DNA of 64,000 bases from Brachynemurus nebulosus (lineage: Eukaryota > Arthropoda > Insecta > Neuroptera > Myrmeleontidae): the NCBI GenBank assembly GCA_035578155.1, contig JAPWDM010000001.1:73726062-73790061 (forward strand), given 5' to 3'. The position numbers and the translations under genes were made by a program. The notes below the pieces were generated by a model. The model was not told the DNA's origin. It saw nothing but the letters and a program-made list of their open reading frames with translations, and ran no database searches. Positions 1 to 12,355 of this stretch are shown here, piece after piece (the stretch's first letter is position 1; each line of letters begins with the position of its first letter).

Positions 1-1840
1 ACACAATTAAATCAGTACTTAATGCTTATTTATTTGTAATAAATTATTTACTAATAAATAAAAAAAGAAAGATAAATAAAAATTAAGAAGAATAAAACAG
101 AAAACAAAAAACTGCAGACTATATGTTACTTTTTCGGATGTTAAGCTTAGAAAATATAAGAACTAGTTCATTAAAGACGATGGTGTGCCGCTAATTCTTG
201 TTAAATTGATATTGTCGCCAAGTTGACCAGTCTTTCCTGTGTTATGGACGACTTAAGACAGTCTTAATTAACTTTAGGTCTATAAAACACTATATTTATT
301 ATTTAAGGGTGGCTTTTTATATGAACCACTGGAGATACACCTACCAAATAAATATTATATAATCATCTGAGAGTCTGCTCTAACATATTATAAATACAAA
401 AGTTTGCATTTGGTGGAACATGGTTAAAAATAACAACGAATATAATATGGAATTGATATTATTGCCGTCAGTGCAATTTTCATAATATGGTAAGTCTGCT
501 AAACCCTTTGGTGTGATGATAACTTTGGTGTGACGTTAACATCTAGGATACTTTTTATTCCGGGAAAATGTCTCATTTCCACAGGAAAATAGAAAACCAT
601 TCTGAGCATATGCACACATTACACAAAAACTAATGGACGGTTTTTGATGAAATTTGGTGTGGTGATAACTTATTACCTGGGTTTACGTATAAGATACTTT
701 TTATTACGGTAAAATGTCTCCTTTCCTTGGGAAAATATAAAAACCTTTTGAACATGTGCATATATTACGCAAAAATTATTGTTCTATGCAAGTTCTGTAT
801 AATTATTACACTTATATACTTCTCATTGATTTTATAAGAATGCATCGCGCGAACGACATCGCAGGTACAGCTAGTCTGGAATAATATTAAGTTGTGCAAT
901 ATGAAATGCCTTTTTCCGACTACTTGGTCGAAAATGTAATTCAGATAAAAATCGACACTCAGGGCTGGATCATCGCATAGACAAATGACAAAAATGGTTA
1001 CGGCCCGGTTTTTTGAAGGATTCGGCCCTCTATTTTGAAGATTTGAATCAATATTTGAGATGTTCTAGTTTTTCACAGTATTTAATTTTGTTTTATTTAT
1101 TGTTTTATATTTTTTATGTGCTTTATATCTTGTGTGGGTGGAAGGGGGCCCGCAAGAGAAAAAAATGTTTAGGGCCACAAAGTGGGCTAATTCGTTCCTG
1201 AATATACGCAAAAACTCGGTTTTAAACTCATGATAAGTTCCTACACGGTAGGCTACAAGTGTCTACCAACTGCAGAATACAAAACGACAAAATTATTTTG
1301 ATTAATTTTTTAAATATTTCCTACTTTATTTGTGCGTCCTTAAGAAAAATATTTGTTAAAACGTATCTTTTGATTTTCTTATACCCAATCAAAATGTATT
1401 TTTTTAAGGTATATTTTTGGACGTTCTATAGTTAGTTGTGAAAAAAAATTAGGCATAGTTCAAACAAATTTTTGTACATACTTTAAGAAGAGTGGAATTT
1501 ATTTTTGTGGTGACCCTGGCGCACTTCTCATGTGAAGACCCCTTGTAAGGTGGTAAGAAAATTTCCGAAAATTTTCAAATTTTTCTGAAAAATAGAGTTG
1601 ACGAGCAAAAAACGCTTATTTTTTATAGGTTCTATTCTACTCTTTTAAGGAAGGAAAGTTAAGTAAAATGAAATTTTTAGACACTTTTTCTTGCCTAAAA
1701 AATTTGATATGATCTAGATACGATGTATCCGATCAACCTTTTTGACATAAAAATACATAAACGGTGGTTGTACGGTGGTAAAAGTAGGGTGGTTGCAAAA
1801 TCTAGGTATAATTTTTATATCCCGAGATTTTTGGCGCCCC
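1..1840. other. AT-rich DNA without a recognisable gene
   Basis: I see no open frame with a known domain here. The only ATG-initiated frame above 60 codons (1013-1201) has no recognisable motif. One diverged direct duplication is listed separately. Confidence 0.5.
510..782. repeat. Diverged direct duplication, unit about 146 bp
   Basis: Two units run from about 510 to 635 and from about 656 to 782. Each begins with a GGTGTGRTGATAAC-type block, continues with GATACTTTTTATT and AAAATGTCTC, and ends with a TTACRCAAAAA block. The units differ at many positions, so this is an old duplication. Confidence 0.6.
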
Positions 1841-2011
1841 TCGTTTAGTTTGGCTATATGGTTCCGTTAACCCTGATCATTAAGTCTCCAAATACTTTTA
1901 GCGAATTTCGAAAATTTGAAATTCAGCTATTACAGTAGGAGTCATGATCCGACCTAAGCCTGGAACCATAACAGAAATATGTTTTGAGATATGAAAATGA
2001 TATTTACTAAA

Positions 2012-2097
<86 letters not shown>

Positions 2098-2310
2098 CCG
2101 CGTGTGCGTACTGAAGACTAGATTGGCTCGGCTAAGTTCGTTAGCCAGACACGTCGGATGGCCAGAAGTAGGTTTTTCGGGCATTTTTTGTCAACAAAAT
2201 GAGTTTCTTGCCAGAATTAAGCGATTTTTCAATTTTTTTTTTTACACCAAGCGAAAGTAAAAGGCAATATGCGTAAAAAATGTTTTTACACCATTGCTCT
2301 AAATTAATTT
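1841..2310. mobile_element. Family A element copy with internal (TA)n
   Basis: The left part (TTTAGCGAATTTCG, then a TCATGATCCGACCTAAGCC block and a TTTTGAGAT block) and the right part (CCGCGTGTGCGTACTG, GCCAGACACGTCGGATG, TTTTTTTTTACACC) match copies near 3.5, 56.3 and 57.6 kb in the same order. A (TA)n run separates the halves. No coding capacity is seen, so this is a non-autonomous dispersed repeat. Confidence 0.65.
2015..2093. repeat. (TA)n microsatellite
   Basis: About 79 bp of uninterrupted TA repeat inside a family A copy. Confidence 0.97.
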
Positions 2311-3516
2311 TTGAGAAAAATTAGAAAATATGTTGGAAGAATTCATTCATTTTTGTGATGCTACATTAAAAAAAAACGGCTTTATAGGTGACGTGTCGTG
2401 ATTTTTTTAATCCAATTTAACGATTCAGTTATATTCTACTTCTCTCAGTTGAGTAAATCTTTATAATCTATCTATTCCATTTTTTTAAAGGAAAATTACC
2501 AACCAAATTTGTTTTATGTGATACGGTCAGAATTTAGATTATGTTTACAGCTTACTAAAATTAATAAGAGTTTGCTACAATCGCATAAAAATTACGTTAA
2601 ATCATATTCAAACAATAATATTTTTACGTAATTTTTTATCTAAATGACAATACTATTATAATTATTATGTATAAACACAGCATTTTACAGTTAGATAAAT
2701 TTGACAAGAAAACAAATAATTTTAAATTTTGACAAATTCTATCATACATTTTTGAAAATATTAAATATTTTAAGGCGAAAATATATTAAAAAGCTGAAAT
2801 ATGTTTAATAAAAACCATACATCTGCTCATTTTACCTTAAAAATGTCGGAAAATAAAATATCTTTCAATAATTAACCCAAAAAAAGCATATAAGAGGTAA
2901 CTTTTATATTTTTTTTTAACATTTCCATATAAAATAACGTTTGATGGTAATGTTACAAATGATTTTTTTTATTTTGTAGAAGCTGGTAAATATAAATCGT
3001 AATAAATACTCGGCTTGAAAAATCAAACAAGTATTTAAAACAAAATATTATTTCTTAAAGGAAATAGTAAAATTATGTAGAAATGCCGTCCTGATAAACT
3101 GATATGTTCTGTCCATCTTGAGCACTGGAGCCGATTTTGAGGAGCTGGACTCCCTCCAGACAAAAAAACTCGTAGCGAATACACACATTTTTAAAATGTC
3201 CTTTTGAATTTCGTAACTTAATCATTACAAATAAAATCTAAATTAAAAAAATCTATATGGCTGTTTTTCTCAATTTTCTAGCATCAAGTCTAGGGGTAAT
3301 TAACTAGGGGGTGATTGTGTTGACATTTTGATGTAAAATATAGTAATTTCAACCGTCTTCAAAATAACGTTTCGATTTTAACAATAAAAAAAAATTTAAA
3401 AAGTGTTTAAGTTCTGGCAAGATTGCCAAAAAAGGACTGAAATATTTTTAGATGTTGATATATACAAAAAATATTAATGTGTTAAGTACTTGCTAGAGTT
3501 ATAGGTTTTATGGGTG
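2311..3516. other. AT-rich DNA, no gene seen
   Basis: No coding signal was recognised. A segment near 3215-3320 (containing AAGTCTAGGGGTAATTAAC and GGGGGTGATTGTGTTGAC) recurs in inverted orientation near 41680-41770, so part of this stretch is a dispersed repeat. Confidence 0.5.
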
Positions 3517-3918
3517 GTTTTAGCGAATTTCCAGAATGGAATTTAGCTATTACAGCCACTCTCATGATGCGACTTGAGCCCGAGATTATGGCAGAAATTT
3601 GTTTTGAGGTCCCTACAAACAGAAAATAATATTCAGTAAAATTTATGTATTATATTTGTATTTAGTTCCACACCGTTGGACAAGTTCGTTAGCCAGCCGA
3701 TGCCTGGAACATGGTTTTTTTGGTAATTTTTAGTGACAAAGATTAGTTTTTTGCCAAAATTGTCTCAAGTTAAAAAATTTTTGCGACATTTATTTACACC
3801 ATTAGGAAGAAAAGGAAAAATCACTTAGAAGGGTGAAAAATCACAGAAAAACGGATTTTTATAAATGGAAATTCGCTATGTTATGCAGGTGCTGCGACAG
3901 GGGTATTTTATAATTATA
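3517..3918. mobile_element. Family A element copy without the TA expansion
   Basis: This copy shows both outer ends: TAGCGAATTTCCAGAATGG on the left, and AAATTCGCTATGTTATGCAG followed by GCTGCGACAGGGGTATTT on the right. The place where other copies carry a long TA run has only a short TATGTATTATATT stretch. The two ends share a TAGCGAATTTCCA block in inverted orientation, which suggests weak terminal inverted repeats. Confidence 0.65.
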
Positions 3919-5047
3919 GCACGTATACTTAATATCAAGTTCTCATTTCGTTAATGAGCAATTTGTTTTTACCAGTAATGAAATTTTGAAAAAATATCTG
4001 CATTATTTCATCACAATTTGTCGCATTTTTTTATGCAGTTAATCAATGTGTGTGGTGAACGGCTCATTTGTGTGCACCATCAAAACCTAACAGTATGCTA
4101 AATTTCAAATTGCTAAAAGTTACATAGTTTGCGAGAAAAATCTCTGCGACAGATGTACGGACGGACACGGGAGTGATCTTATAAAAGTTCTGTTAAGTAC
4201 GGAAACCTACAAATTACCTCCCAATAAAAAAATTACTTTTCCTTTTAGCGCCCATATTTTACTTTATTACGTATTTGAGGCTATATGCACAATCTGGCGA
4301 ATGCTTGGCTAACTCGGTAGAGTAGGGGGGTTGGGGTTAAATCCTACAAAAGTAGTAAAAAAATTTTGAATAAGAGCTACAACTATCCGTACAATTATAC
4401 GTACAACAACACCAAACTAAACTAAATCTAAGGCGCCACCACATTTTCGCCAAGTTTCCAAAATGTGGAAAAGTCAATAACACTCCAACTATCCGTACCT
4501 CGATTCATATGTTGACCTCAGAGCTGAAAGTAATTATAAATAACAAAAATAAAAGCAATTAGTGAATAATTACTAGTATTACTTAATTGAATTTGATTTG
4601 TATACAACGTGAAAGTGTAAATTTAATAGACTTTAATAAAAAGAAAATATACCATGTGAGTTTTCTGAGAGCGGCCATTTTAATTACAGCCAAACCATTG
4701 ATTTAATCGAAAAATTGTTCAAATAATAGTTGTAGATATCGGCGGGGGCAACCAATTGCTATGATCAGGAGCATTATAGCTCTTATGGTTTTCGAGCTAT
4801 GATACAAACTTACCTTTTTTTAAATGGAATCGTATACTTATTTGTTGATAAAAATTATTCAATAAAGCAACAGAAATAAAAAATAAAAATATAAAAATTT
4901 TTATCTAAAGTTTTTTTTTTTCAAATTTTACAACTTTTGCGCTTAAAAGTGATTTATTTAAGTGAATTTTGGTGAGTTTAAGAGCGCCTAGAGCTAAGCG
5001 GTAATTGTATTTATGCTACATAGATGGCTTTACCGTATAGGTTTACC
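3919..5047. other. AT-rich DNA, no gene seen
   Basis: No domain-bearing frame was found. A short tRNA-like promoter resemblance near 4306-4344 was considered and rejected because the spacing is wrong. Confidence 0.45.
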
Positions 5048-5049
5048 TA

Positions 5050-5358
5050 GAGTCCCTATAATAAATAGAGTCATGACATGTCATCCATTTTCTTTCCAAA
5101 ACAGAGCGGGAAGCTTCGAAATTAATTATCACATGTTTGTGTAAATATTTTTGAGTACATAATTATTGTTAATAGGTTATGAATTTATGAACAATTAAAA
5201 AAATTTGATTTAATTATTCCTTCTAGGTTAAACTAAATGATTTTTGTTAAATATTTTTTAACTTATTATAAATTTATTTTACCCAACGTTAGACAGAAAA
5301 TGCTGGAACCAATCAGTTTTCACCACACATGTCATGACTCACTTTATTATAGGGACTC
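5050..5358. mobile_element. Short inverted-repeat transposon (MITE) with TA target site
   Basis: The ends are inverted repeats of about 30 bp: GAGTCCCTATAATAAA at the left and its complement TTTATTATAGGGACTC at the right, extended by TGAC ATGT-type sequence. TA lies on both outer sides. There is no coding capacity. TA duplication fits a Tc1/mariner-type mobiliser, but the family is not identified. Confidence 0.8.
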
Positions 5359-5590
5359 TATTTTAGTATAAATAAAAATGGCCAAAAAATTAGAAATTTA
5401 GAATGTCAGCTATTTAACTAAGAAAATTTTATTAATTTTTATTCAGTTTTTAGTGTTCATATGGATTCATAACTAAAATGTATCTTCCTGGAATGTAATT
5501 AAATCAAGTAAGTACTTCATATTATGTAATTATTAAAAATAAGTATAATTTTTAATTTTAAATGGAAAGTATTTTATAGGTTAAATAAAA

Positions 5591-5857
5591 ATGATAGAAA
5601 AGTCCAATTCGGAAACGAGAATAAAATTTATTTAGGAATTAAGAAATTTTGAATGCCTGTGGAATACAAAATCTCCTTTATTTAAAAATAGAGCCATGCG
5701 GGAAACGTCCTATAAAAAAGTCGTAGAAGCAATGATCATATCAGGTGTACCAGGAGTCAAATCTAAAATGCGAAATTTACGTTCAACTTATTATCAGGAA
5801 AGAAGAAAAATTGAAAAATCTATGAAATCTGGCAATGGCACCGAAGGAAAATTGTAG
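5591..5857 (+). pseudogene. MADF-domain protein remnant
   Basis: Reading from ATG 5591, the frame gives a short lead and then an in-frame TAG at 5633-5635. A further 73 codons follow up to TAG 5855-5857. The residues after the first stop show the MADF pattern: an aromatic-E-C-LW segment followed by SPLFKNRAMRETSY, then VKSKMRNLRSTYYQERRKIE. MADF domains bind DNA and occur both in host transcription regulators and as accessory proteins of PIF/Harbinger transposons. The internal stop and the lack of sequence beyond about 89 codons make this a relic. I cannot tell from sequence alone whether it was a host exon or transposon-derived. No Harbinger ends were found next to it. Confidence 0.7.
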
Positions 5858-6091
5858 AACACGTTGACATACTGTAATTTCGATGTTTGCCGGAAAAAAT
5901 AAACAATCTTATTCTATGAAAAATGTATTTTATTTTATATCATGAAAAATTTTAAGTAATCAAAACGAAATAATTAACGATAAAATGACAAGTGGTCATC
6001 CAACAAATAAAGTATACCAAGAAAATGATCCATAATCATTTGGTTACAAACTAAAATAAAAAAAATAATTCGCAGTTTTGTAACTAAAATA

Positions 6092-6296
6092 CAGTGGACT
6101 TTCGGAGATTGTCCAATCAAAAATTGTCAATATTGCAGTGATCGGGATTTAAAAATCGCATGTTTACGTCACACGAATACTGCGAACCAACAATTTTTAT
6201 GAATACAATGTTCGTGTGACGTAAACATACGATGTTTAAATCCCTAACACTGAAATATGGACAATTTGCGATTGGACAATCTCCGAAAGTCCACTG
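6092..6296. mobile_element. Palindromic MITE, pogo/Tigger-like ends
   Basis: The termini are CAGTGGACTTTCGGAGATTG and its exact complement, and TA flanks both sides (6090-6091 and 6297-6298). The inner part is also largely self-complementary around 6165-6235, so the whole 205 bp can fold back. CAGT ends with TA duplication are typical of pogo/Tigger-type elements. The assignment is inferred, as no transposase is present. Confidence 0.8.
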
Positions 6297-8130
6297 TACT
6301 CTGCCAATGGGGTGTGGTACACAGCTTTCTCGTACTCGTAAAAGCACCTTGGTAATATAATGCCCAATATATCTTTGTGAAATTTAATATAAGAACATAA
6401 GTTAATAAAAAAAAAAAAAAACAAAACAAAACGATTCATAAAAAATTGAGCGAAATGGGACTAGCAGTAAATAAGATATTGACATTTAATGGGATTTTAT
6501 GGTAGTGCCGTGGATACTATTACTTCGAATGCAATGAAATTTGTAGGGAACCATCTAGGAACCAAACTGCATAATTTCTAAAAATTTCATTACAAACAAT
6601 CGAATAGTTCAGAAGTTATGTCACTTGGTGCAAACTGGTGACAGACGGACAGATACCAAATCAAAATCATTCAGGAAGCTCTAAAACGTAAAATGTGCGT
6701 AAATTTATTTTGGAGGGGAAAATTTTTTATTTTTCAAAACTGATCACAATGCTTCCGCTGCTTTAGTAGGTAGTCTTGGAAGCAATAAAACAATTAGGCA
6801 ATTTGATTACACACTAAAGTAATTAAAATTAATAAAATTATACTTTAAGTATATTTATTTATTATATTTTATTTCGGAAGTGGTTGTAATTAAAGAAAAT
6901 TTGTGTAATTTTATTAAAAACTTTATTAAATGCTGTCGTTTCCATATGGAGAACCGTTTTAACACGGAACACGTTTTAAAGATCATAAAATTGTAATAAA
7001 ATCGGCGATTATTTGAACTTTGAACAACCTTCACTAACGGCTTGTTTAACTAATTCACGCGGTAATAATAAATGCTTTAATTTTAAACATTCCATAAAAT
7101 GAACTTTCCAAATTTTTATTGATTCTTGATAACAGAAAAAAAATTACTGGAAAAGAAATTAAGGTTATATAAGGATATGTTTTACATTTAAGGTTATACA
7201 TGTCTTGGAGACATATTGTTAAAATACATACTGCAATCTTGAAAAATGTTGTATTAAAATATTTTTTGGACAATTATTTTACTTTTTTTTTAAAAATCGT
7301 TTAATAATTTGACAAATGACATCTGTGCCTAATCTATGTCCGCCATCATTTAGTTTTGAAAAGATAATAGGTAATGCTAGTTTCAAACGTAAGCAATTTT
7401 GACTTCTTTAATATGGTGTAATATTAAATATTACAACCGCAGTTGTAATTTAATAACCTGTTTATTAAATATTGGGTTGACTATTTGAGGAAAAACTACA
7501 AATTATTATGATAATTAATGTATTTAATTAATAAATTTTGTTTTATTGTAACAGCTTAATGCGAACATACCATCACTAGTTATTTTGGGTGTTTTGAATG
7601 TAAATTGCAAATTATCCGTATTTTTTGCGTTCGATTAAATAAACTTAACCACGGGTTTTGAAAATTAAAACTTAAAAATGCAATCTCTCAAAAATATGAA
7701 ATAAAATAATGAAAATTTTAGCATAATTGGTAATTTGAAGTAATAAACTAATTTTTAAAAAACATCTCAACATATATTTCCATTTGAAAAAAAAATTTTC
7801 TATTCCGAAAAAACCGTAGGTCCCAGAAGTCTCGAACAATTTTTTGTGAATGACCCCCTCTATTTTGAATATTTTTTGTATAAACTTTTTTTCGATTAGA
7901 TACATATTTTAGGAATAAATCGAATGACAACTCGCGGAAAACTCACACGGTATTTAGAATGTACAATCATATTGTTTGAAAAAAATATTACAAACAAAAT
8001 GTGAGGACGTTGAACTACCGAGAGCTTAATTAAGGGAACGCTTAATGCAACTGATAGTGTTGTCTAAATGGAAAATACTCATCTAACCTGACACATTGGA
8101 CACTGACAACAAAACAGCAACGGTGCTCAA
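6297..8130. other. AT-rich DNA, no gene seen
   Basis: Short frames occur on the minus strand but none carries a recognisable domain. No repeat with two clear ends was identified. Confidence 0.45.
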
Positions 8131-9179
8131 GCTCCGCGATGTTAGCATCCCAAATATGAAATTTAGATTGACCAATTACATGATTTAAAAGTTAAGAAAA
8201 TGGTAATAAAAGGACAATTGGTTTCATTAATTGGTCAGCAATAGAAAATTTTTATTGACGATTAAAATATTTCAAGGTCATTTAGAAATTTTGGCACCCT
8301 AATTAACTGGCCAGCAATAGAAAATTTTTTATAAAGAAGTGAACTTGAAGTTTTTTCAAGGTCATTCAAAAATCTTTAGCACCCCAAATGTGAAATTTTG
8401 AATGTCAAATTGTATAATTTAAAAGCTCAGAAAATGGTCATAAAAGGTCAATTGGTTTCATTAATTGGTCAGCAATAGAAAATTTATTAAGGGTTAAAGT
8501 TTTTCAAGGTCATTCGAAAACTAGCACCCAATATGTGAAATTTCGACTGATCAAATACATGACTTAAAAGGTCAAAAAATGGTCACAAAAGGTCAATAAA
8601 TTTGATTAATTGGTCAGCAATAGCAAATTTTTTATTAAGGGTTAAAATTTTTCACCTTTAAAATTTTAGCACCCCAAATGTGAAATTTCGACTGACCAAA
8701 GACATGATTTAAAAGATCAGGAAATGGTCATAAAAGGTCAAATGGTTTGATTAATTGGTCAACGATAGAAAAATTTTTACTAAGGCTCAAAATTTTTCAA
8801 GGTCATTCAAAAAATTTTAGCACCTCACATGTGAAATTTTGAATGACCAATTACTTTTAATTTTACTGTAATCATAAACACAATCTACTAAATTTTGAAT
8901 AATGATGCAATAACACCTGCATGTAGTAAATTTAAATAGTCATGATGCCAATATCATCAAATGATTTTCCATCGAACATAACTTTTATTTTTTTATTTTA
9001 TCAATGATGAGAGGTGTTAAATTTTTGACTGGCTATGAAAAACTTTAAACCCTAATAAAAAAATTCTATCGTTGACCAATTAATCAAACTAATTGATCTT
9101 TTATGACCATTTTCTGAGCTTTTAAATGAAGTAATTCATCATTCAAAATTTCACATTTGGGGTGCTAACATTGCGGAGC
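8131..9179. mobile_element. Foldback element with internal tandem array (about 145-bp unit)
   Basis: The outer ends are inverted copies: GCTCCGCGATGTTAGCA at 8131 and the complement of GCTCCGCAATGTTAGCA ending at 9179. Between them lie direct units starting with AGCACCCCAAATGTGAAATT at 8378, 8523, 8668 and 8819 (spacings 145, 145 and 151), plus a more decayed unit from 8144 and an inverted unit at about 9060-9165. Each unit contains ATTAATTGGTCAGCAATAG and AAATGGTCATAAAAGGTCA. The design resembles Drosophila Foldback elements, which carry tandem units in their arms. No coding frame is present. Confidence 0.75.
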
Positions 9180-11050
9180 CCGGTGCTCACATGTTATTTG
9201 CAGAGATATGAAAGGTGAATTCTTTCTTTTTCCTATTTTTTTGTTGATTAATATGATCAACACTTGCTTTTATTTACTTTTTAGAACTTCTAGGTACAGT
9301 AACTGGGAACCGGCTTAATTTAATTACTTAAAATAAAATAAAAAAATTACGAAAAATTAAACTACTAGAAATTACAACAACATGAAAGATGAATCGAGAA
9401 AATTTCAACAACGTAAGAGTAAACTCAAAAAAAAATTGACAACGCGGGTTTACTGGAAAATACTGGCACCTTCCTCCTTCAAATTTCGACTATACGAAAA
9501 TACAAAAATAGTTACAACAACAAGGGGCAAATAGAGAAGAATTATTAATAATTTTTTTTTAAATAGTTACCATATTCCACAGTTAATGTATGTTTCTTTT
9601 TTTAGCGTCATTCGCACACAGTTACACATCCTGGACAGTAACTCTCCAAAAAAAATTCCAAAATTTCATAAAACAGGAAACATCACTTTTCTGGACGGTA
9701 CCCGTAATACAATACTTCCACGCAGCATTCCAGCACCAGGTATATATTTCGCTCCACGTGGTAATTCGGAACTTGACCTTGCTTCACTTTGGAGATAATG
9801 GTTTTCTTGCAACGGATGGAGAGGTTCCCAAAGGAACAAATCCGTAGAGGGAATCACAACCAGTTAAGTGCTTTACTTGTAATACTTAGTTTGATAACTT
9901 TTGAACGCGTACTGTGAACTTTTACTTGCACAAAATTTATAATTATGCCCCCAAAAGTCTTCAACAATGAACTCAATTTTACGAATTAGCAACTGCCATC
10001 CTCTCCGTTCTGTGTCCAAACCCCAAGAGAGAGTCATTTTTTTCTTTTTTCCTGTCTAGTACTATTTTTACGAGAACCCTACCACTATTTCTATTTCCAC
10101 ACATGTGCACCTGTCACACTTCCGGCTGTTGCCAACTGTCTTAGTTCTCTTTGCTATTTTTTGTTTACAATTCAGCTGTCATATCTTCATAACCACTTTG
10201 ACACATGTAAATTGAACTTTTGTTTAACCCTAAATGTGATGTTAACATAGAATTTTGTTTCATTTAATTATACAAGTGTTTAATATAATGTCTTGGAGCG
10301 ACTGCTCCACTTGCTCCATTGTAGTTACGCCTCTAGTTACAACGTATACAATGAGTTTATACTGAAGTGCCAGGCTTACTTAACGTACAACCCCATGGCA
10401 CTCACATTTAATTAACCCGCACTCTGAATTAATTAATTAACGGAATCGAATACGTATTCGAATACACAAAAAGTATTCATATTGGTATCCAAATACTTCA
10501 TAATGGATTCAAATTCCTTTGAATGAATCGTTTGTCTTTACTAAGCGAATCTTTGGATCGAATACCTCAGTATTCAGATCGGTTTTATTCATGGATTCAT
10601 TTATTGTATTCATAATCTGTTGTATTGGGATGCTTTTTTTTAAATTTTTATTTCTTGGTATTAGATAATAATAAAATATTTACATTTTACAATGTCTGGT
10701 TTTACTTATACTTTAAAAACAAATTCTATTAGTAGGTAATTATGACAAATTGAGATTGACAATTGGTAGGGCGTCCATATAAATAAACTAACATATACAT
10801 AATAATAGTAACGTAGGTACTAAAAATTCATTTTTCAAAACTTTCAATCCAAATTACAAGAAACCTGCTTATTATATCTATGTATGTAATGCATCTCTAC
10901 TAATATTGTCTCTATTAGTAAAGAAGAGTAAATATGCAATACATAGGTCACTAGATAAGTTTTGCAATACAGCCATATTTATGAAAGCCTTTCAAAATAA
11001 CTTCCGTCACAGCTTATATAGTTAATCATACATAAAAACCAATGTCAAAA
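9180..11050. other. Intergenic DNA, no recognised gene; GAATAC/GTATTC-rich patch at 10440-10620
   Basis: The stretch around 9580-10190 is less AT-rich than its surroundings and has short overlapping frames (for example 9590-9847 after a TTTTTTTAG), but I recognise no domain. Around 10440-10620 the motifs GAATAC, GTATTC and ATTCGAAT recur densely on both strands. Confidence 0.4.
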
Positions 11051-11400
11051 GTATCGTGCCATTTTTTTCCTGGCAGTTCTGAACACGCTTGATCTCACGC
11101 CGCCAATAGCTCAGAATCGCTCGCAAACTTCCTGCCTGTCGGCTGGTCCTTCACAATTGGGAACAAAGTAAAGTTACAGGGAACAAGATTTGGACTGTAG
11201 GCAGGATGCAGGATGGCATTTTAACGCCAGTATTCTCTAACTGTCTCATGAGCTCGATGAGAAGGGGCGTTATCGTGGTAAAAATGCCAGCTATCCATTC
11301 TTGAGTTTTGATGAACCTCTTTAAGTTTCTGAACAACTTTAGGCAAACATTTAATGACATACCAAGAGACCTATACTTTGTGCTGACTATCCAAAACCAC
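11051..11400 (-). pseudogene. Mariner transposase remnant, middle and C-terminal part
   Basis: The minus strand reads VVLDSQHKV, a stop, then IKCLPKVVQKLKE and WHFYHDNAPSHRAHE, then a stop and ILHPAYSPNLVPCNF. The HDN (11271-11279) is the second catalytic aspartate region of mariner transposases. The family's YSPDLAPCD motif is here YSPNLVPCN, so the third catalytic position is lost. Several in-frame stops make it dead. The N-terminal part of a mariner transposase, on the same strand, lies about 10.5 kb away at 21953-22092, on the far side of the nested insertion. Confidence 0.8.
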
Positions 11401-12355
11401 TCGTTTATCCTCCTAAAGGCTATTGGCGGATAAGCATGGGTAGAAATGCCTCCGCACGAATTTTGTTGATCTTTTTTCTGCTAACTGCTTTCGATATAAG
11501 ATTGAAATTTACTGAGTTTCAGCCCTTAAAAACTCACCCTTTGGGGGTAAAAAATTATTTTGTGAAAATCGAAAAAAATGTATAACTTTTGAATGACTTG
11601 ACGGATCTGGCTGAAATTTTTATATGTTTTAGACACCTATATAGTGTATCTCAGAAAAAATTATCAGCTTCAAAAAAAAAAAAAAAAAAAATTATAAACC
11701 CCCGAAAAAAATTGTCTATTTTTTCAATATTTTTTTTCATTAACTTGTAGCTATGGTACAATCACCAAATTTTTTTGCAGGCTTCTTACTATGACCGATA
11801 CAACATATAATTTTTCCAGAATTTTTTTCCCGGTGCGTCATAGATAAAAAAAATAAAATGTTCGAAAACATTTATTTTTCGAGGTCATGTTTGTTGTACC
11901 ATCGCCAAAATATTTCTGCGGGCTTCTCACTATGATTGATACAACATATAATTTTTCCAGAATTTTTTTCCGGGTGCATCATAGTTAAAAAAATTAAATG
12001 TCAGAAAAGATATTTTTAGAGATACGTATAGGCTTCCGGGTACTCAGTCGATCGGAAATCGTTTGCAAGTTTTGAATATGTTCATAAAAACGTTTGTGAT
12101 TACGTAGTTTTCGAAAAAAAGAAAATAGACGACTCAAATCTTCAAATTCCTCGATCAGCCGAACACCTATCATCAATTTTTGAAACCATCAAAATAACAA
12201 TTACTACAAATGAGACTGATGAAGAATAATATTTAACCCTAGAATCATACGTTGGTCTAAGAGTCAAGTTAATCATACATCGGCGTCGTTTCGACGAATG
12301 GACTTTTCACGGGGAGTTTTAGAGTTTATTTGCAAAAACATTTTTTTTACTTAAC

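Noticed and set aside
1991..2260. Open frames rich in alternating Tyr and Ile at (TA)n runs (also near 22.6, 27.2, 33.2, 33.8, 39.2, 47.5, 48.9, 56.4 and 58.1 kb)
   Set aside because: They are translations of TA microsatellites, which have no stop in either of two frames, and show no conserved domain outside the run.
4306..4344. tRNA-like promoter boxes (TGGCTAACTCGG and GGTTAAATCC), possible SINE head
   Set aside because: The boxes are only about 17 bases apart, far less than in tRNAs or tRNA-derived SINEs, and no acceptor stem pairs.
8131..9179. Regularly spaced repeats resembling a CRISPR array
   Set aside because: The whole 145-bp unit is repeated, without unique spacers, and the context is an insect genome.
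9586..9857. Overlapping frames on both strands after a TTTTTTTAG acceptor-like site
   Set aside because: No domain or codon pattern supports either frame, and no donor or partner exon could be found.
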